Source: Ruminococcaceae bacterium KH2T8 (GTDB lineage: Bacteria; Bacillota; Clostridia; Saccharofermentanales; Saccharofermentanaceae). Taken from it: a stretch of 64,000 nucleotides of DNA. Under the pieces are notes generated by a model that saw only the letters and a list, made by a program, of their open reading frames with translations, made no database searches and was not told the DNA's origin. The position numbers and the translations under genes were made by a program. Within the stretch, counting starts at the first letter, position 1; every line of letters starts with the position of its first letter. Below, piece after piece: positions 32,607 through 39,297 of the stretch. Location: contig FOIY01000003.1 in the NCBI GenBank assembly GCA_900111435.1, forward strand, positions 276,201-340,200. The letters are read 5' to 3'.

Positions 32607-33530
32607 TCACGCAGACTTCTTCGCCGCAAGCTCTTGAACCTTCTCGAGAGGAAGATCCACGCATGAAGCTATATCTTCAAGTGACAACTTACCGTTCGCG
32701 ATCAGACGAAGTGCATTGTCGATCTTGTTCTGCTCTGCGCCTTCCTGAAGTCCCGCTTCACGACCTGCTTCTGTACTTCTTGCTATAAGCGCTTCACTAA
32801 GATTGCACATATTCTTCAAATCCTCCTTTGCACTTTCCGGTAAATCTATTCCGAACTCTGATCTTAGCTCTTCTATCGCTTCTTCAGCGTCTGTTGTCTC
32901 TGTAAACACCTTAGTCAGATATCTCGATACTTTTTTCTCATTATAGTTTATATTCGCTTCTTCATCAATTTCTCCGAGGTTAAGGATTATTACTTCGAGT
33001 TTGTCGTAATTTTCTTTCTTATTTCGATAATCGTTAGTCGGGTTTTCTTCCACTATCTTATACCTGACTATACTTCCTTTCTCCTTATTTGTCGGAGACA
33101 TGGATATCCATATCGAATACACTTTCTCGAGTTTTTCGTATTCTGACCTCGAGAATATCGTCCCGTATTCTGACGAGATCATATTGCAGGCATAGTAAAT
33201 ACCTCGAGTCGCCAGATCATATCCGAGAGATGAAGTGCTTTTCTGCCCTTCGATATTGATTATCACTCTCATATGGTCCTTAGTACTTTCAGGAAGCAGC
33301 GCATCGAACTTAATATCATACTTGACATTACCGTCCTCAACTCCTGCCCCCGCAGAGACTATCTTATCCTGGTCCCTGCTCGACTCGATATCACCCTGAA
33401 TATACTTATCCCTAATGTCTTCGATAGTGGAATCCTTATATTCAGGCACAAGTGCTTTTAGGGTTATTGCCAGCAGAGCCTTATAGGCGAAGAATCTTTT
33501 AAATCCTTCGTCGTATGTTATGTCTTCCAA
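32607..33530 (-). CDS. Rpn-family PD-(D/E)XK nuclease / putative transposase, complete copy 4
   Basis: Start taken as TTG at 33530 (LEDITYDEGF), eight bases after AAGGAGG, which gives about 307 residues and matches copy 1; a longer frame runs into the leader and is not supported. Nuclease motifs are KYDIKFDALLP and VIINIEGQK. The C-terminal half differs from copy 1 (EEAIEELRSEFGIDLPES; linker REAGLQEGAEQNKIDN) while the last 20 residues agree again. The pattern (conserved core and end, variable middle) is typical of the family, in which recombination exchanges the C-terminal target region. It has its own leader, word array and terminator, and is followed by the fragment copy 3. Confidence 0.85.
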   Translation of the reverse strand: MEDITYDEGFKRFFAYKALLAITLKALVPEYKDSTIEDIRDKYIQGDIESSRDQDKIVSAGAGVEDGNVKYDIKFDALLPESTKDHMRVIINIEGQKSTSSLGYDLATRGIYYACNMISSEYGTIFSRSEYEKLEKVYSIWISMSPTNKEKGSIVRYKIVEENPTNDYRNKKENYDKLEVIILNLGEIDEEANINYNEKKVSRYLTKVFTETTDAEEAIEELRSEFGIDLPESAKEDLKNMCNLSEALIARSTEAGREAGLQEGAEQNKIDNALRLIANGKLSLEDIASCVDLPLEKVQELAAKKSA

Positions 33531-33672
33531 TAATCGATCCTCCTTCTTTGTAGTTTTGAGGATCAGCGCTGATCGTTGTGAGTCCATCCTATCAGGCTTG
33601 CAAGAGGATTTTTATCGACAAATTTCGACAATCGCGACTAAATTTCGACAAGGTGTACGATTAAACGGACTT
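33528..33672. repeat. Leader block upstream of Rpn-type gene (second copy of 145-bp repeat)
   Basis: Nearly identical to 4060-4205. The palindrome GATCAGCGCTGATC is at 33561-33574 and TCGACAA at 33615, 33625 and 33645, the same spacing as in copy 1. The identity of this non-coding block exceeds that of the protein middles, which suggests gene conversion or strong selection. Confidence 0.8.
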
Positions 33673-33695
33673 CAGCCATTATCAGCTTGCTCGCA

Positions 33696-33990
33696 GTTCA
33701 AACAACTAAGAGATTTCGAAATTGTTTGAACCTTTTTCCGACTGCCGGTTCACACAAGTCAGATTTTCATCAAATGTTTGAACCATTACATATCTCAAAG
33801 TGTAAACAAATCCCAAATACGGCAAATGTTTACACCATAAGAGGCGCTATGGTGTAAACAATCTCTAAAAACTCAACTTGTTTGAACTTTAACGCGCCGG
33901 AAAGTTCAAACAAACACAAAAAATAAACTTGTGTGAACCGCGACCTCGAAAATGGTGTAAACAATAGTCCAATCTAATACTTGTGTGAAC
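33696..33990. repeat. Array B: twelve 10-bp words of alternating orientation at 26-bp spacing
   Basis: Forward words start at 33696 (GTTCAAACAA), 33748 (GTTCACACAA), 33800 and 33852 (GTGTAAACAA), 33904 (GTTCAAACAA), 33955 (GTGTAAACAA). Reverse words start at 33722 (TTGTTTGAAC), 33774 (ATGTTTGAAC), 33826 (ATGTTTACAC), 33878 (TTGTTTGAAC), 33929 and 33981 (TTGTGTGAAC). Spacing is 26 bp throughout, with one or two steps of 25. Spacers of 16 bp are all different. The words come from a set of three or so and differ fully from those of array A, while spacing, alternation and flanking blocks are the same. The array is not coding in any frame of note. Confidence 0.88.
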
Positions 33991-34046
33991 CGCCGCTACT
34001 GTTCAGCGAAGATCCGGTTCCGATCACGCTCCTTGCAGGTGCCCGC

Positions 34047-34100
34047 CACTACCACGAACCCTGCCAAAACCGGGCGCTCGTGGTAGTGTAAATGGTAGTG
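34047..34100. repeat. Single 62-bp four-word unit
   Basis: Forward words at 34047 (CACTACCACG) and 34059 (CCCTGCCAAA), reverse words at 34079 (CGTGGTAGTG) and 34091 (AATGGTAGTG); offsets 0, 12, 32, 44. It equals unit 1 of the locus at 4533 with one base changed in the last word. The surrounding block 34001-34131 corresponds to 4487-4680 with one unit fewer. Confidence 0.8.
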
Positions 34101-34131
34101 GGGGGCAACGGTGAAGTCCACGCCGCTCGAA

Positions 34132-34344
34132 CTCCTCCCGCGAGCCCCTCAACCACTCCCATGGCACCGCGCTCTGGTCCTTACCTCCCAATGACAAACG
34201 GCAGACCTCTCGGCCTGCCGTCTGCAAGTGGTTACAAACACATAGTATTAACTGCTTAGTTATCTGCCCGGCCGTTGCCCAACCGGCGGCTTCCGCGAAG
34301 CTCGCCGCGACTGCCCAGCCGGAGCCTCCCTCAGGATCCTCCCA
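34132..34344. other. Gene-free stretch with GC-rich inverted repeats
   Basis: No gene is seen. ACGGCAG and CTGCCGT pair at about 34197-34221, and further GC-rich short inverted repeats (CCGGC/GCCGG) lie at 34268-34325, just after the stop of the SDR gene at 34345, where one may serve as its terminator. T-runs are absent. Confidence 0.35.
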
Positions 34345-35067
34345 TCAGAGCATCGCCAACGCTTCCTCCATCGTCTTGCCCGCGAAGTCCTGAGCGGAGA
34401 TTATCCTACCGGACTTCTTGTCGTCGGCAAAGGCACCGACCAATACTCCGGGGATCGCGCTCTCGGGACTGTTCGGCGCCATCTGACCGCCGAGATCGGT
34501 CCTGCACCAGCCGGGGTCGGTCAGGTTGATCATGACATCTGTACCGTCTACTTTGGAGGCAAGATCGACGGTAATCTTGTTAAGTGCTGCCTTACTTGCT
34601 GAATATCCGGCCTGGCACACATCGAGCGCGATACCGCTAGTGGTGTTGACGATCCTGCCGGTCTTATTCTCGATCATTAAGGGGAGGAAATGGTAGCAGA
34701 TCATGGCAGGGGCTATCGTATTGACCCTGAAGCTGATCTCATAATCCTCCACGGGAGTCTTCATGTAGTCATCTCTGTAGGCAACCTGAAGTCCCGCATT
34801 ATTGAGTACGATATCTACGCGCACATTAAGCGCATCGATATTCTTTAGCATCTTCTCGACTGACGAAAGGTTATTAAGCTCCGCTTCTACCGCGTATGCC
34901 TTAACGCCCATCGCTTCGACTTCCGCTACAACCTTCTTCGTATGCTCTAAATTTCTGCTGTGAAGGATCAGGTTACATCCCTGCTCCGCCATATACTTTG
35001 CGGACAGATAACCTATACCTCTCGCGGCACCCGTTATGAATGCCCACTTATCCTTTACCTGATACAT
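34345..35067 (-). CDS. Short-chain dehydrogenase/reductase
   Basis: 240 residues, full length. TGAARGIG (about 13-20) is the cofactor loop, LNNAG the structural motif, NTTSG provides the catalytic serine region and YSASK the Tyr-x-x-x-Lys pair. SRN after the second strand suggests NADP preference, which is inference. The substrate is unknown. Its ATG overlaps the stop of the NAD-dependent epimerase gene by one base, so both are co-translated; a divergent AraC regulator lies upstream of the pair. Confidence 0.87.
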   Translation of the reverse strand: MYQVKDKWAFITGAARGIGYLSAKYMAEQGCNLILHSRNLEHTKKVVAEVEAMGVKAYAVEAELNNLSSVEKMLKNIDALNVRVDIVLNNAGLQVAYRDDYMKTPVEDYEISFRVNTIAPAMICYHFLPLMIENKTGRIVNTTSGIALDVCQAGYSASKAALNKITVDLASKVDGTDVMINLTDPGWCRTDLGGQMAPNSPESAIPGVLVGAFADDKKSGRIISAQDFAGKTMEEALAML

Positions 35068-36098
35068 CAGATACCCTCCTTGGCTTTCTCGAGATTTGCT
35101 ATTACCCTATCACACCAGCTGTCGAATTCGGGATCTTCTATCTGGCATTCCTCGGGATGTGAGAGAACATAGTCGAGCGCGATACGAACACCCATATCAA
35201 ATCTTACGTTGGTCGCCATATCGGGAACTACTCTTTTAAGCTTCGTGTTATCGAATACTACCGAGACTGACTTGTCGCCCTTGAGGGATCCCGTAAAGTC
35301 AAAGCCGTACTTATCTCCTGCCGCAATCAGGAAGTCTGTCGCTACATGGTAAGCATTGAGCTCAACATCCAGCGCATCCGCGATAGTCTTATAGATCTGA
35401 TCCCACGTCAAGGTCTCGTCGGACGTGATCTGGAAAGCTTCGCCTATCGCATGACGGTTACCCATAAGGCCCGTATAGCCGATCGCAAAGTCAGCATTCC
35501 ACGTAAGCGTCCAAAGGCTGGAGCCGTCGCCCTGGATTATCACGGGCTTTCCTTCCTGCATCCTCTTAATGACCTGCCAGAAGCCGTTCCTGCCGTGAAC
35601 ACCCAACGGGATATTTCTCTCATCGTAAGTGTGGCTCGGCCTTACTATCGTTACGGGAAAGCCTTCCTCACGGTATACCTTCATGAGGAACTCCTCGCAC
35701 TCGATCTTATCTCTTGAATACTGCCAGTAGGGGTTAGCGAGAGCCGTGCCCTCCGTGATCAGGTAGCTCGCAGCAGGCTTATGGTAAGCGGACGCCGAGC
35801 TCGTGAATATATACTGCTTTGTCCTGCCCTTGAAGAGCCTGTAGTCGCGCTTTATCTGATCCAAGGTAAAGCCTATGAACTCGCATACGGTATCGAACTT
35901 CGTATCGCCGAGTTTTGCCAGGACTTCTTCCTCGTTATTTATGTCTGCCGCAATATGGATCACGCCTTCGGGGAGGACATTTAATCTGTTACCGCGGTTT
36001 AATACCCAGACTTCCCAGCCTAAGTCCTCGATAAGTCTTTTGACGATCGCCGTGCTGATCGTACCGGTACCGCCGATGAAAAGTGCTCTCTTGGCCAT
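35067..36098 (-). CDS. NAD-dependent epimerase/dehydratase (extended SDR)
   Basis: 343 residues. FIGGTGTISTAIVKRL is the N-terminal Rossmann loop (about 7-22); FTSSASAYHK and YSRDK give the Ser and Tyr-x-x-x-Lys of the active site. TIVRPSHTYDERN and QGDGSSLWTLTW are typical of atypical extended SDRs that act on nucleotide sugars or similar. The specific substrate is not evident. It is the first gene of a two-gene unit with the SDR at 34345 and diverges from the AraC gene 232 bp away. Confidence 0.85.
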   Translation of the reverse strand: MAKRALFIGGTGTISTAIVKRLIEDLGWEVWVLNRGNRLNVLPEGVIHIAADINNEEEVLAKLGDTKFDTVCEFIGFTLDQIKRDYRLFKGRTKQYIFTSSASAYHKPAASYLITEGTALANPYWQYSRDKIECEEFLMKVYREEGFPVTIVRPSHTYDERNIPLGVHGRNGFWQVIKRMQEGKPVIIQGDGSSLWTLTWNADFAIGYTGLMGNRHAIGEAFQITSDETLTWDQIYKTIADALDVELNAYHVATDFLIAAGDKYGFDFTGSLKGDKSVSVVFDNTKLKRVVPDMATNVRFDMGVRIALDYVLSHPEECQIEDPEFDSWCDRVIANLEKAKEGI

Positions 36099-36127
36099 AG
36101 TGATATCCTCCTTTATTCCGATAAGGT

Positions 36128-36232
36128 GTGTCGCGGGCGAGAAGAAGCACAGAAGTTATGCGACATGCAGGAGTCGCGAGTGAGTCTGTGTGTTACCGTT
36201 GTTTCGCGCCTCTTGTGGAAGACCCGCGACAC
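36128..36232. promoter_or_regulatory. Inverted repeats in the epimerase-AraC divergent region
   Basis: GTGTCGCGGG (36128-36137) and its exact complement CCCGCGACAC (36223-36232) lie 95 bp apart, with related GTCGC/GCGAC words between them (36158, 36172). They sit between divergent genes, so they could be operators for the AraC protein. Their spacing does not follow the 26- or 62-bp rule of the word arrays. Confidence 0.4.
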
Positions 36233-36330
36233 TTGACCCTTCGTTTGCCTACCTAAGATTTTACTTTTACGACCGACTTAATTCACAACATATTAATTGA
36301 GTTTTGCCCATTTTTTGCTATATTAAACTT

Positions 36331-37182
36331 ATGAAGAACGAGTCGCGTGAAATAGTTAATTACAGCTCGTTGTCGGGCATTATAGTGACGCATGAAGGTG
36401 CGCCGACGAGCTTTCCCGAGCACTGGCATACGGCAGCCGAGATCACGGCAGTCCTAAAGGACAACTGCCGCTACAAGGTAGGCGGCGAGACTATCCGTGC
36501 GAACAAGGGCGACATCGTCCTCTTCTGGCCCCGCGAGCTTCACGAAGTACTGTCTGTTCCCAGAGAAGGAACTATCTTTGTTCAGTTCGCCCCCACCCTT
36601 CTAGAGCATAACCTCGACCTCGTGTCGATAATGCGCCTCATGAACCGCTGTCACCTTATAAAGTCATCCGAGCACCCTGCCCTCGCGTCCTCGATCTTCG
36701 AGAAGATCTTGAAGATCAAGGAGATCTACGGCAGCGGCGATCACTTAAGCGAGACAAAGTGCAAGCTTCTGACCTACGAGATAGTGGTCCTCATAGGCGA
36801 GCACGTTATAAAGGAGCGCGAAGCACAGGTCGGAGCAGACCACACCCCGGACAAGAACCGCGCGGTCATACACGCCGTTCTAAATTACATCACGGAGCAC
36901 TCTTCCGAGGAGATAAGTGAAGCACAGGTTGCCGCGGCGGTAGGCCTGTCGCCCTACTATTTCTCCAAGGTATTTCGAAAGTATATGCAGACTTCCTTCC
37001 CGTCGTATCTCGCGGCCGTACGAGTTCGAACCGCGATCAGCCTTTTGGCCGACGAAAGCTATACGATAACCGAATGTGCATTCCGCGCGGGATTTCAGTC
37101 GACTACTACTTTTAACAGAGTCTTCCGCGAGATAACGGGCTACTCTCCCCGCGACTACCGAAAGCTTCACGCCATCGGATAA
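36331..37182 (+). CDS. AraC-family transcriptional regulator
   Basis: Start set at the ATG at 36331 (MKNESRE); an upstream TTG-initiated extension has no support. The N-terminal 140 residues form a cupin-like sensor (FPEHWHTAAEITAV, KGDIVLFWPRELHEV). The C-terminal 100 residues hold two helix-turn-helix motifs: VAAAVGLSPYYFSKVFRKYM and TITECAFRAGFQSTTTFNRVF, ending in the family signature GYSPRDYRK. No strong RBS is seen. Being divergent from the epimerase/SDR pair, it probably controls it, in response to a small ligand such as a sugar. Confidence 0.88.
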   Translation: MKNESREIVNYSSLSGIIVTHEGAPTSFPEHWHTAAEITAVLKDNCRYKVGGETIRANKGDIVLFWPRELHEVLSVPREGTIFVQFAPTLLEHNLDLVSIMRLMNRCHLIKSSEHPALASSIFEKILKIKEIYGSGDHLSETKCKLLTYEIVVLIGEHVIKEREAQVGADHTPDKNRAVIHAVLNYITEHSSEEISEAQVAAAVGLSPYYFSKVFRKYMQTSFPSYLAAVRVRTAISLLADESYTITECAFRAGFQSTTTFNRVFREITGYSPRDYRKLHAIG

Positions 37183-37287
37183 GTTTAATCGAGCCGGCGC
37201 TCGCTCGTGCTCACGCTCTTAAGCCTTTCGCACTAAATGGCGTGCCGTGCTATACTTATCCTGTTATTACCGTATACGAGGTTACAT

Positions 37288-37959
37288 ATGGACGTTTTTA
37301 TCTCAACGCTCACGCAGCTTGCTGTCGGACTTCGGTTCACGCTCGCTATATTTGTCCTGACACTTTTATTTTCGATTCCGCTAGGACTCTTGGTCGCGCG
37401 CGGCAGGATGGCAAAGAACAAGCTCGTCGCCACGATCGTTCGAGTATATATATCGATAATGAGAGGTACGCCGCTGATGCTCCAGCTGCTCCTCGTTTAT
37501 TTCGCACCTTACTATATCTTCCACATAAATCTTCGTGATCTAGCGATCGGCTCTATCGACTACAGGCTCGTCGCCACGATAATCGGATTCACATTGAACT
37601 ACGCGGCTTATTTCGCCGAGATATTCAGAGGCGGCATTCAGTCGATGCCTCAGGGTCAGTACGAAGCAGCTCAGGTCCTGGGCTTTAGCAAGACACAGAC
37701 TTATTTCAGGATAATCCTGCCGCAGGTCATAAAGCGCGTACTGCCGTCCGTTACTAACGAAGTCATAACTCTCGTAAAGGACACCTCCCTTGCGCAGGTT
37801 CTCGCCGTGACCGAGATGTTCACCGCAGCCAAGACACTTGCTTCTTCACAGGTATCGGTCATGCCCTTTATCGCGGCAGGCGTTTTCTACTACGTCATGA
37901 ACGGTCTTATCGAGATCATCATGAACACAGCCGAAAAGAAAATGAATTACTACAACTGA
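37288..37959 (+). CDS. Amino-acid ABC transporter permease
   Basis: Start at ATG 37288 (MDVFISTLTQL), after CGAGG; upstream codons are not supported. 223 residues with about five membrane segments. RGTPLMLQLLLVYFAP and the EAA loop EAAQVLGFSKTQTYFRIILPQ are typical of the HisM/GlnP branch for polar amino acids. It pairs with the ATPase gene 16 bp downstream. No substrate-binding protein gene is in the window, so the binding protein must be encoded elsewhere or be lost. The membrane protein acts as a homodimer or heterodimer. Confidence 0.9.
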   Translation: MDVFISTLTQLAVGLRFTLAIFVLTLLFSIPLGLLVARGRMAKNKLVATIVRVYISIMRGTPLMLQLLLVYFAPYYIFHINLRDLAIGSIDYRLVATIIGFTLNYAAYFAEIFRGGIQSMPQGQYEAAQVLGFSKTQTYFRIILPQVIKRVLPSVTNEVITLVKDTSLAQVLAVTEMFTAAKTLASSQVSVMPFIAAGVFYYVMNGLIEIIMNTAEKKMNYYN

Positions 37960-37975
37960 TCGGGGGACTTATAAG

Positions 37976-38740
37976 ATGAACGTACTTGAAATGAAAGATA
38001 TCTGTAAATCCTTCGGCAGCCTTCAGGTCTTGAAGGGCATCTCCCTCAACGTAGAAAAGGGCGAGGTCGTAGCAGTCATAGGACCTTCGGGCGGAGGAAA
38101 GTCAACTCTTCTTCGCTGCGCGACTACACTCGAGACGATCGACAAAGGTTCCATCTCCATTGCGGGAATGGAACTTGCCTGGATGTCAGGCGAAGGCGAT
38201 CACGCACACTCTGAATACTGCAACAAGAAAGAGCTTTCAGAGATCAGAGGCAAGTTCGGACTCGTGTTCCAGAACTTCAACCTCTTCCCTCACTTCTCAG
38301 TAAAGAGAAACATTACCGAGGCGCTCATACACGTCCACGGCAAGAGCAAGGAAGAAGCTGACCGCATCTGCATGGAGCTCCTTGAGAAGATGGACATGAA
38401 GAACAAGGCAGCTGCTTATCCCTGTAACCTCTCAGGCGGTCAGCAGCAGCGAGTCAGCATCGCACGCGCGCTCGCATCCTCACCCGAGATCATGTTCTTC
38501 GACGAGCCGACATCCGCCCTCGACCCCGAGCTCACCGCCGGCGTCCTTCGCGTCATCCGCGAGCTTGCCGAAGAGAATATGACGATGGTAATAGTAACTC
38601 ACGAGATGAGCTTCGCCCGCGACGTCGCCGACAGGATCATATTCATGGACGGCGGCAAGATCGTCGAGGAAGGCCCCGCGACCGAACTCATAAATAACCC
38701 TCAAAACGAAAGAACACAGGCGTTCCTGGCAGGCTACTAA
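37976..38740 (+). CDS. Amino-acid ABC transporter ATP-binding protein
   Basis: 254 residues. Walker A GPSGGGKSTLLRC (about 36-48), Q-loop VFQNFNLFPH, signature LSGGQQQRVSIARAL, Walker B IMFFDEPTSALDPE and H-loop VIVTHEMSFARDVAD: all motifs of the GlnQ/HisP class are intact. It powers the permease encoded 16 bp upstream. A short insertion (WMSGEGDHAHSEY) after the first strand region is a common variant. A terminator follows 44 bp downstream. Confidence 0.93.
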   Translation: MNVLEMKDICKSFGSLQVLKGISLNVEKGEVVAVIGPSGGGKSTLLRCATTLETIDKGSISIAGMELAWMSGEGDHAHSEYCNKKELSEIRGKFGLVFQNFNLFPHFSVKRNITEALIHVHGKSKEEADRICMELLEKMDMKNKAAAYPCNLSGGQQQRVSIARALASSPEIMFFDEPTSALDPELTAGVLRVIRELAEENMTMVIVTHEMSFARDVADRIIFMDGGKIVEEGPATELINNPQNERTQAFLAGY

Positions 38741-38783
38741 AGCCGCGGCGCGCTGCGTGTAACATTGTTAAACGACGTAAATT

Positions 38784-38813
38784 GCCCCCGAGAGCTTCGT
38801 GCTTCCGGGGGTT
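38784..38813 (+). terminator. Rho-independent terminator of the ABC transporter unit
   Basis: CCCCCG pairs with CGGGGG around a 17-base region that contains a second short stem; GTTTTGTTTG follows. Confidence 0.8.
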
Positions 38814-38857
38814 TTGTTTGGTGCGAGGCGCGCCGGCCGGGACGGGCTGCGGAGCTT

Positions 38858-39130
38858 CATGGACAAAAACACTACCAAATCCCACCAGATTTAGCCGTGT
38901 ATTTGGTAGTGGCGTGATCCATGTACAAAACCACGGACAAAGTCACTTCGATTTGGTAGTGTTTTTGGTAGTGGGAAGTTGGCGCGTGGCTTTTGCCGCC
39001 GCAGCTCACCATACCCCATTACCATTTACTCGGCCATTTTTATGAAAATCCGGTAATGAAATGGTAATGGCGGCTTTCATTACCATTTCACTACCACGCG
39101 CGGGTGATCTTGGCCGTGTTGATGGTAGTG
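38858..39130. repeat. Four 62-bp-type four-word units between convergent genes
   Basis: Unit 1: forward 38858 (CATGGACAAA), 38870 (CACTACCAAA); reverse 38890 (TTTAGCCGTG), 38902 (TTTGGTAGTG). Unit 2, exactly 62 bp later: 38920 (CATGTACAAA), 38932 (CACGGACAAA); 38952 and 38964 (both TTTGGTAGTG). Units 3 and 4 begin at 39017 and 39078 (CATTACCATT each) with second forward words at 39029 and 39089, and reverse words ending at 39058, 39069, 39118 and 39130 (spacing within one base). Forward words fit CAYNNMCAWW. The block fills the gap between the ABC ATPase and ftsH. Confidence 0.82.
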
Positions 39131-39234
39131 GGAGCCGCCACCGGCTGCCGGAGCCGGCCAACCAGTGCACCTCGAAAGCGACCACTCAGCCGTTCATGCC
39201 GCCCGCGTCCGCACCTGCCCGAAAGTCTCCGCAC

Positions 39235-39275
39235 AAAAAAGCCGCGCGGCTCGTCATGAACCGTGCGGCGCTCTT
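39235..39275 (-). terminator. Terminator of ftsH
   Basis: GCCGCGCGG and CCGTGCGGC pair (one G-T), followed by six T on the minus strand, 23 bp after the ftsH stop. Confidence 0.8.
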
Positions 39276-39297
39276 TTGTATTTAACTTTAGCGAGGA

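Noticed and set aside
33696-33990. CRISPR array
   Set aside because: Repeats are 10 bp and alternate in orientation, spacers are 16 bp, and no cas gene is in the window. The pattern is regular but not CRISPR.
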